NCBI GenBank assembly: GCA_029211065.1
Contig: JARGFK010000001.1
Span: 1 to 37,264, forward strand
Direction of reading: 5' to 3'
DNA: 37,264 nucleotides
Source of the DNA: Desulfobacterales bacterium
GTDB lineage: Bacteria > Desulfobacterota > Desulfobacteria > Desulfobacterales > JARGFK01
Positions 32,714 through 37,264 of this stretch are shown piece after piece. The notes beneath the pieces are model-generated. The model made no database searches, was not told where the DNA came from, and saw only the letters and a program-made list of their open reading frames with translations. How positions within the stretch are numbered: position 1 is the first letter of the stretch; the number at the start of each line of letters is the position of its first letter. The translations under genes were made by a program, and so were the position numbers.

Positions 32714-32863
32714 GTGAGAATAATAATTACGCTTGCATGTGCTGAATGCAAAAGAAGAAATTATAATACGACAAAAAACAAACGGACAACTCCGGACAAG
32801 CTGGAATTTAAGAAGTATTGTAGATTTTGTCGAACGCATACGATGCATAGAGAGACCAAATAG
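32714..32863 (+). CDS. rpmG: 50S ribosomal protein L33
   Basis: 49 residues from a GTG start with GAGGAG about 8 nt upstream; too short for a length-filtered gene search. The sequence reads [20 protein letters not shown], then [20 protein letters not shown] and [13 protein letters not shown] and CRFC form the zinc-binding C+ version of L33. [17 protein letters not shown] and [14 protein letters not shown] are the family hallmarks. It lies between tuf and tRNA-Trp as in many bacteria. Confidence 0.96.
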   Translation: MRIIITLACAECKRRNYNTTKNKRTTPDKLEFKKYCRFCRTHTMHRETK

Positions 32864-32926
32864 CCTGTTCTATTGTAGATTCGTGTTGTCAACGGCGGAA
32901 CTGGATTCTTTGATAAGGGAACCTGC

Positions 32927-33002
32927 AGGCCAGTAGCTCTAACGGTAGAGCATCGGACTCCAAATCCGGGTGTTGGGGGTTCAAATCCCTCCTGGCCTGC
33001 CA
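32927..33002 (+). tRNA. tRNA-Trp (anticodon CCA)
   Basis: 76 nt with encoded CCA. The acceptor AGGCCAG/CTGGCCT is perfect; the anticodon arm TCGGA/TCCGG (last pair A-G mismatched or shifted) has loop CTCCAAA, anticodon CCA. The place between rpmG and secE is conserved. Confidence 0.96.
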
Positions 33003-33013
33003 GCATATATTGA

Positions 33014-33074
33014 GGCGAAAGCTCAGAGTTTGATGGTCCGAGAACGGCAGGTGTTAAGACTTTGAGCTTTCACC
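33014..33074 (+). promoter_or_regulatory. Hairpin between tRNA-Trp and secE
   Basis: GGCGAAAGCTCAGAG (33014-33028) faces CTTTGAGCTTTCACC (33060-33074), a 15-bp stem with two mismatches and a 31-nt loop. TTTT follows, then the secE ribosome site AGGGAG. It could be an attenuator or an RNA-processing site that frees tRNA-Trp from the mRNA; the short T-run makes full termination doubtful. Confidence 0.5.
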
Positions 33075-33088
33075 TTTTAGGGAGCAAA

Positions 33089-33481
33089 ATGGGACGGATA
33101 CAGCGAAAAAAAGCTTCACCAAAAAAGAAAAAAGGCATCGATGAAGGGGCTGCGCCCCAGGCAAATACTGAAGCCGCGGTCGAGGGGGCTGTTCCGGCGG
33201 TTATATCCGACAAGGATACAGCAAAAAGGCAGGCGGCGCCCCAGAAAAGGTCCTTGCCCGCCGTTAAATCGACCCAGGGCGGCGCTGTCAGGAATTTTAT
33301 CGAAAAGGCCTTGCAGTTTTTGCGGGAAGTCAAGGTGGAACTAAAAAAAGTAACTTGGCCTACGCGTAAACAGGCGCTGGGTTCGACGCTGGTGGTCATT
33401 ATATTGGTAATAATCATTTCACTCTTTTTGGGGGTCGTCGATATCAGCTTGTCGAGTCTGATTCGTTTGGTTTTTAAATAA
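33089..33481 (+). CDS. secE: SecE preprotein translocase subunit, N-terminally extended
   Basis: 130 residues from the ATG at 33089 (AGGGAG upstream), chosen over an in-frame TTG at 33062. The C-terminal ~60 residues are the SecE core: FLREVKVELKKVTWPTRKQA (amphipathic helix with the conserved VTWPTR) and one membrane helix LGSTLVVIILVIIISLFLGV. The first ~65 residues are Lys/Ala-rich and disordered, beyond the minimal SecE. It stabilises SecY in the inner membrane. It is 17 nt before nusG and co-directional. Confidence 0.94.
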   Translation: MGRIQRKKASPKKKKGIDEGAAPQANTEAAVEGAVPAVISDKDTAKRQAAPQKRSLPAVKSTQGGAVRNFIEKALQFLREVKVELKKVTWPTRKQALGSTLVVIILVIIISLFLGVVDISLSSLIRLVFK

Positions 33482-33498
33482 ATGAGGAGAAAAGTATA

Positions 33499-34029
33499 GT
33501 GGCACGCAAATGGTATATCGTCCATGTTTATTCGGGGTTTGAAAATAAGGTTAAAACAGCCCTTGAGGAACGGGTTGCTCTATCCTCTCATCCGGATAAA
33601 TTCGGTGAAGTGATTGTGCCGACCGAACATGTTGTAGAACTCATAAAGGGAAAACGAAAGACGTCGGCGCGTAAATTTTATCCCGGTTATATCCTGGTGA
33701 ACATGGAACTGGACGATGAAACCTGGCACATCGTTAATGATACCGCCAAAGTCACCGGTTTTTTGGGGGGCAGAGACAAGCCAACGCCCATTACCGATGA
33801 TGAAGCCGAGCAGATATTGAACCGGATGGAGGCCGGCAAATTAAAGCCGAAGCCGAAATATTTTTTTGAATACGGCGATGAAATTCGGGTGATTGACGGA
33901 CCGTTCACCAATTTTAACGGCACGGTGGAAGAGGTTAACCCTGAGAAGGGCAAGATAAGGGTCCTGGTGAGCATTTTCGGACGTTCTACACCAGTTGAAT
34001 TGGATTTCGTTCAGGTCAGCAAGCTATAA
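33499..34029 (+). CDS. nusG: Transcription termination/antitermination protein NusG
   Basis: 176 residues from a GTG start with GAGGAG about 9 nt upstream. The NGN domain begins [20 protein letters not shown] and includes [20 protein letters not shown] and [20 protein letters not shown]. The KOW domain has [20 protein letters not shown], then [20 protein letters not shown]. It binds RNA polymerase beta' and couples transcription to Rho or ribosomes. Position between secE and rplK is conserved. Confidence 0.97.
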   Translation: MARKWYIVHVYSGFENKVKTALEERVALSSHPDKFGEVIVPTEHVVELIKGKRKTSARKFYPGYILVNMELDDETWHIVNDTAKVTGFLGGRDKPTPITDDEAEQILNRMEAGKLKPKPKYFFEYGDEIRVIDGPFTNFNGTVEEVNPEKGKIRVLVSIFGRSTPVELDFVQVSKL

Positions 34030-34051
34030 CAATTTAGGAGTGTGAAGAAAA

Positions 34052-34474
34052 ATGGCGAAGAAAGTAATGACACAGATAAAACTGCAGGTAACGGCCGGAA
34101 AAGCCAACCCGTCACCGCCGATCGGTCCGGCCCTGGGGCAGCACGGTGTTAACATAATGGATTTCTGCAAAGCTTTTAATGCCAGGACCGCAAATGATGA
34201 AGGCATGATTATTCCCGTCGTGATCACCGTTTATCAGGACCGATCATTTACCTTTATCACCAAGACGCCACCGGCCTCAGTCCTGTTGAAGAAAGCGGCT
34301 AAGATTGCAAAAGGCTCAGACAATCCCAAACGAAATAAGGTCGCTAAAGTGTCACGGGCTCAGGTTGAAGAGATAGCAAAACTGAAGATGGTCGATTTAA
34401 ATGCGAACGACCTGGAAGCTGCCTGTAAAATTGTTTCAGGGACAGCTAGAAGTATGGGGATCGAGATCGCCTAA
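34052..34474 (+). CDS. rplK: 50S ribosomal protein L11
   Basis: 140 residues. [20 protein letters not shown] followed by [17 protein letters not shown] is the N-terminal domain signature, and [15 protein letters not shown] starts the rRNA-binding half. AGGAG precedes the ATG by about 13 nt. It helps form the GTPase-associated centre. It lies 22 nt after nusG. Confidence 0.97.
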   Translation: MAKKVMTQIKLQVTAGKANPSPPIGPALGQHGVNIMDFCKAFNARTANDEGMIIPVVITVYQDRSFTFITKTPPASVLLKKAAKIAKGSDNPKRNKVAKVSRAQVEEIAKLKMVDLNANDLEAACKIVSGTARSMGIEIA

Positions 34475-34499
34475 AGAATAAAAGGAGTGATGTAGAAAA

Positions 34500-35204
34500 A
34501 TGCCGAAGCACGGTAAAAAATTTATAGAGGCAAGAAAAAAGGTTCATTCCGGCAAAAAGCATGATTTTGTTGAGGCCGTTCAGCTGGCAATCGATTCAGC
34601 CTATGTAAAATTTGATGAGTCCGTTGACCTGGCGGTACGCTTGGGGGTGGATCCCCGGCATGCCGAGCAGATGGTGCGCGGTACGGTTGTATTGCCCAAC
34701 GGTCTCGGCAAAGAAGTAAAGGTGCTGGTGTTTGCCAAGGGTGAAAAGGAAAAAGAAGCCCAGGATGCCGGAGCGGATTTCGTAGGCAACGACGATCTGG
34801 TTGAACAGATCAAGAACGGATGGTTCGGCTTCGATAAAGCCGTCGCGACACCCGATATGATGGGGACGGTGGGTAAGATCGGTAAACTTCTCGGCCCCCG
34901 GGGATTGATGCCGAATGCCAAAATTGGAACCGTCACGTTTGATGTTACCAGAGCGGTCAACGAACTTAAAGCCGGAAAGATCGATTTCAGGGTTGAAAAG
35001 GCCGGGATCGTGCATGCGCCCATGGGCAAGGTTTCTTTCGGAGCGGAAAAAATTGTTCAGAATATTTCCGCTTTCATCGAGACCATCATCCGTTTGAAGC
35101 CTGCGGCCAGCAAGGGGACTTATCTAAAGACGATTGCCATATCCACCACAATGGGACCGGGCATCACCATCGACACGTCCTTTGCCAAGGAAATCGTTAA
35201 ATAA
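34500..35204 (+). CDS. rplA: 50S ribosomal protein L1
   Basis: 234 residues. [20 protein letters not shown] starts the protein; [40 protein letters not shown] followed by [11 protein letters not shown] (the L1 signature), and [12 protein letters not shown] are present. It binds the L1 stalk of 23S rRNA, and in many bacteria represses its own rplK-rplA mRNA. It is 25 nt after rplK. Confidence 0.97.
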   Translation: MPKHGKKFIEARKKVHSGKKHDFVEAVQLAIDSAYVKFDESVDLAVRLGVDPRHAEQMVRGTVVLPNGLGKEVKVLVFAKGEKEKEAQDAGADFVGNDDLVEQIKNGWFGFDKAVATPDMMGTVGKIGKLLGPRGLMPNAKIGTVTFDVTRAVNELKAGKIDFRVEKAGIVHAPMGKVSFGAEKIVQNISAFIETIIRLKPAASKGTYLKTIAISTTMGPGITIDTSFAKEIVK

Positions 35205-35240
35205 AAGATTGTTTCCCATCGGGTTTAAATAAACTGTCAA

Positions 35241-35330
35241 AGACCGTAGGTTCACTCTATCTGTGTATAATCGGGTTGACCGGCCTACAGAGACAGGCGT
35301 TAGCAATGAAATAGTGCCTCCGGTTTTTTA
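35241..35330 (+). promoter_or_regulatory. L10-leader-type autoregulatory RNA upstream of rplJ
   Basis: GACCGTAGGTTCAC (35242-35255) and CCTACAGAGACAGG (35284-35297) form the closing helix GTAGG/CCTAC and the conserved AGAGAC bulge of L10 leaders, where the L10(L12) complex binds. A second pairing AGGCG.../GTGCCT and a T6 run at about 35324-35329 could act as an attenuator. The gap between rplA and rplJ is 151 nt and is explained by this leader. Confidence 0.8.
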
Positions 35331-35355
35331 CAGAAAAGGAGGGAGGTGTTAATAA

Positions 35356-35883
35356 TTGAAATTAGACGATAAGAAAAAAGTTGTTCAAGATCTGCGCGAA
35401 AAATTTTTAAAAACAAAGGTTTTGATCGTTACCGATTATAAGGGATTGCGGGTTGAATCCCTGAATGACCTGCGCAGAAAACTGCGGGATGCCGGGATCG
35501 ATTATCAGGTTGTGAAGAATACGCTGCTGCGAAGGGCTTCCCAGGAAACGGATGTCGCCCTGATCCAGGACAGTTTTAAGGGCCCCAGCGCCATTGCCTT
35601 AAGTTATGATGATCCGGTGGCGCCGGCCAAGGTTTTGACACAGTTCGCCAAAGAGAACGAAAAGCTCGAACTCAGAATCGGCGTCATGGGCGGCAAGATC
35701 ATCGACTTGAACGGGATAAAAGCGCTGGCAAATCTGCCTTCACGCGAAGTTCTGCTCAGTCAGCTGCTTTCGGTCATGAACGCAGTGCCGACGTCGTTTG
35801 TAAGGGTGTTGAGCGCGGTTCCGTCCGGCATGTTGAATGTGTTGCTGGCCCTCAAGGCAAAAAAGGAAGAAGCGGCGGGCTGA
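35356..35883 (+). CDS. rplJ: 50S ribosomal protein L10
   Basis: 175 residues from a TTG start; GGAGGTG lies 7 nt upstream. LDDKKKVVQDLREKFLKTKV followed by LIVTDYKGL, then LRRKLRDAGIDYQVVKNTLL and FKGPSAIALSYDDPVAPAKV are the family pattern. The C-terminal helix (about 140-175) binds L7/L12 dimers to build the stalk. Autoregulation through the upstream leader is expected. Confidence 0.97.
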   Translation: MKLDDKKKVVQDLREKFLKTKVLIVTDYKGLRVESLNDLRRKLRDAGIDYQVVKNTLLRRASQETDVALIQDSFKGPSAIALSYDDPVAPAKVLTQFAKENEKLELRIGVMGGKIIDLNGIKALANLPSREVLLSQLLSVMNAVPTSFVRVLSAVPSGMLNVLLALKAKKEEAAG

Positions 35884-36024
35884 AAATCGATGGACAGTGT
35901 CGGCTGCAGTTAAAAATGGCGGCAGACAGAATGGAACGTCACTAACAGATAAAACGTAAAAAGCTGAATACATTAGCGGGCTGATGACAACACCATCCCG
36001 TAAGTGAAACTGGAGGAAAGTCAA

Positions 36025-36405
36025 ATGGCAAACATTACCAAAGAAGATGTGATTGAATTTATAGCAAATATGTCCGTACTGGAGTTATCCGAACTGATCA
36101 AGGAAATGGAAGAGAAGTTCGGCGTTTCCGCAGCAGCGCCGGTTGCCGTCGCAGCGGCTGCTTCGGGAGACGCGGCTGCGCCGGTAGAAGAAAAGACGGA
36201 ATTCGACGTTATCCTGACAACCGTGGGCGACAAAAAGATTCAGGTTATTAAAGAAGTGCGGGCCATTACCGGTCTCGGGCTGAAAGAAGCCAAGACCCTG
36301 GTGGATGAGGCCCCCAAACCCGTCAAAGAAGCTGTTTCCAAAGAGGAAGCCGAAAAAATCAAGGCTCAGTTGGAAGGCGCCGGCGCCCAGGTGGAATTAA
36401 AGTAG
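36025..36405 (+). CDS. rplL: 50S ribosomal protein L7/L12
   Basis: 126 residues from the ATG at 36025 (TGGAGGAAAG upstream); an in-frame GTG at 36004 is not needed. The N-terminal dimerisation part is [20 protein letters not shown]. An Ala-rich hinge (about 37-58) follows, and the C-terminal domain contains [20 protein letters not shown], then [19 protein letters not shown]. It recruits translation GTPases. A 141-nt gap from rplJ has no gene. Confidence 0.97.
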   Translation: MANITKEDVIEFIANMSVLELSELIKEMEEKFGVSAAAPVAVAAAASGDAAAPVEEKTEFDVILTTVGDKKIQVIKEVRAITGLGLKEAKTLVDEAPKPVKEAVSKEEAEKIKAQLEGAGAQVELK

Positions 36406-36408
36406 TCC

Positions 36409-36521
36409 GTAACTGGTGAATGAAAAGGGGTGTGGGTGATAGGAATGAAAAAACGTCGGCGGGCGTTTGCGAGCGCTCGCTGCAACGTTCTGATTTTCGC
36501 CTATCACCTATAGCCCGTTAC
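36409..36521 (+). promoter_or_regulatory. Large hairpin between rplL and rpoB
   Basis: Nested pairings: GTAAC/GTTAC (36409-36413 with 36517-36521), GGTGATAGG/CCTATCACC (36435-36443 with 36500-36508), GAAAA/TTTTC (36447-36451 with 36494-36498) and AACGT/ACGTT (36452-36456 with 36485-36489), with the 12-bp palindrome GCGAGCGCTCGC (36469-36480) near the tip. No T-tract follows. It may be an RNA-processing or attenuation site, as known at this junction in E. coli, or a dispersed repeat. Confidence 0.6.
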
Positions 36522-36551
36522 CCAATTACACTATAAGATATTGGAGATGTC

Positions 36552-37264
36552 ATGGCGGAAAGCACCGTGGTTAATATGCGTGTCAGAAAAAGCTTCGGCA
36601 AGATACGTAAAATTGTTGAAATCCCTGATCTGATCGGGATGCAACGCGACTCATACAAACGATTTTTACAAATAGGCGTCCCGCCTGAAAAGCGTGAAGA
36701 TATCGGTTTGCAGGCGGTATTCAAGTCTGTTTTTCCCATCAAGGATTTTACGGGAAGCGCCTCGCTGGACTTCGTATCTTACCGCTTTGCCGAGGTGAAG
36801 CATACGGTTCAGGAGTGTATCCATAAAGGGATGACTTACGAACTGCCTGTGCGCATTACCGTCCGATTGGTAGTAAACGATATCGATAAAGAGACCGGGG
36901 TTTCCAATATCCGTGACATCAAGGAACAGGAAATCTATTTTGGTACGATTCCCCTGATGACGGATAAGGGCACGTTTATCATTAACGGCACCGAACGGGT
37001 AGTCGTCAGCCAGCTGCACCGCTCGTCGGGCGTGTTTTTCGACCACGACAAAGGCAGCAGTCATTCCAGCGGCAAGATTATCTATACCTCACGGATTATC
37101 CCGGTGCGGGGCTCCTGGATCGATATGGAGATCGATCCCAAGGATATCGTCTATATTCGGATCGACAGGCGTCGCAAGTTTCCCGTAACACTGCTTTTTA
37201 AAGCGTTCGGTTATTCGGCCGAAGACATTTTGACGTATTTTTATAGTACCGAAAAGATCCAGGT
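36552..37264 (+). CDS. rpoB: RNA polymerase beta subunit, N-terminal part (runs off window)
   Basis: The first 237 codons and two bases are present. The start ATG at 36552 follows [31 protein letters not shown] begins the protrusion. [20 protein letters not shown] followed by [15 protein letters not shown] is the near-invariant beta-subunit block, and [20 protein letters not shown] followed by [20 protein letters not shown] continues into lobe 1. The rifampicin region is beyond the edge. It completes the secE-rpoB order. Confidence 0.98.
   Translation, partial: MAESTVVNMRVRKSFGKIRKIVEIPDLIGMQRDSYKRFLQIGVPPEKREDIGLQAVFKSVFPIKDFTGSASLDFVSYRFAEVKHTVQECIHKGMTYELPVRITVRLVVNDIDKETGVSNIRDIKEQEIYFGTIPLMTDKGTFIINGTERVVVSQLHRSSGVFFDHDKGSSHSSGKIIYTSRIIPVRGSWIDMEIDPKDIVYIRIDRRRKFPVTLLFKAFGYSAEDILTYFYSTEKIQ

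Noticed and set aside
35260-35275. TATAAT sequence inside the L10 leader as a promoter
   Set aside because: No acceptable -35 hexamer lies 16-18 nt upstream, and the region is explained by the leader RNA.

Overview
The window looks like a chromosomal segment of a Desulfobacterota-type (former Deltaproteobacteria) Gram-negative bacterium. The sequence shows an outer-membrane TonB-dependent receptor with ExbB/ExbD/TonB, lipoprotein and bifunctional penicillin-binding protein genes, a stand-alone ArgA-like GNAT acetyltransferase, and the tRNA-tuf-rpmG-trnW-secE-nusG-rplKAJL-rpoB order. The intergenic regions are full of short dispersed repeats. The phylum call is an inference from gene content and style, not from a database match.

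Layout. (1) 1-8000, minus strand: four consecutive exported proteins: a beta-helix protein (cut by the window edge), a double rhodanese that has lost both catalytic cysteines, a 1726-residue multidomain PKD/FN3-like protein, and a transglutaminase-fold protein with an intact Cys-His-Asp triad. (2) 8540-12112: an ArgA-like acetyltransferase and a class A penicillin-binding protein (both minus strand), then a small DUF1232 membrane protein (plus strand). (3) 12144-23268, minus strand: a large corrinoid uptake and salvage locus, in transcription order btuF-btuC-btuD, then a promoter, cobalamin riboswitch and intrinsic terminator, then btuB, a Dph6-like PP-loop ATPase, cobU, cobT, cobS, cobC, exbB, exbD and tonB. 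(4) 23785-30464, plus strand: a LysM/MltD-type lytic transglycosylase lipoprotein, tRNA-Arg, rmlA-rmlC-rmlD (no rmlB here), a U32-family protein and the corrinoid adenosyltransferase cobO. (5) 30660-37264, plus strand: a promoter, tRNA-Thr(TGT), tRNA-Tyr, tRNA-Gly, tRNA-Thr(GGT), tuf, rpmG (only 49 codons), tRNA-Trp, secE, nusG, rplK, rplA, an L10-leader-type RNA, rplJ, rplL, a large hairpin and the start of rpoB.

How it fits together. The corrinoid locus gives a full salvage route. BtuB, energised by its own ExbBD-TonB, takes corrinoids across the outer membrane. BtuF and BtuCD carry them across the inner membrane. CobO (encoded 7 kb away) adenosylates them, and CobU, CobT, CobS and CobC assemble the nucleotide loop. 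No corrin-ring synthesis genes are visible. The riboswitch precedes btuB, so the receptor, the assembly enzymes and the energising complex probably form one B12-repressed unit. The PP-loop ATPase inside that unit has no obvious place in textbook salvage and is the best candidate for an undescribed function.

Non-coding structure is prominent: two inverted-repeat elements bounded by related CACCACA-type sequences, a 169-bp MITE-like element next to btuF, several short-repeat families, and hairpins before secE and rpoB.
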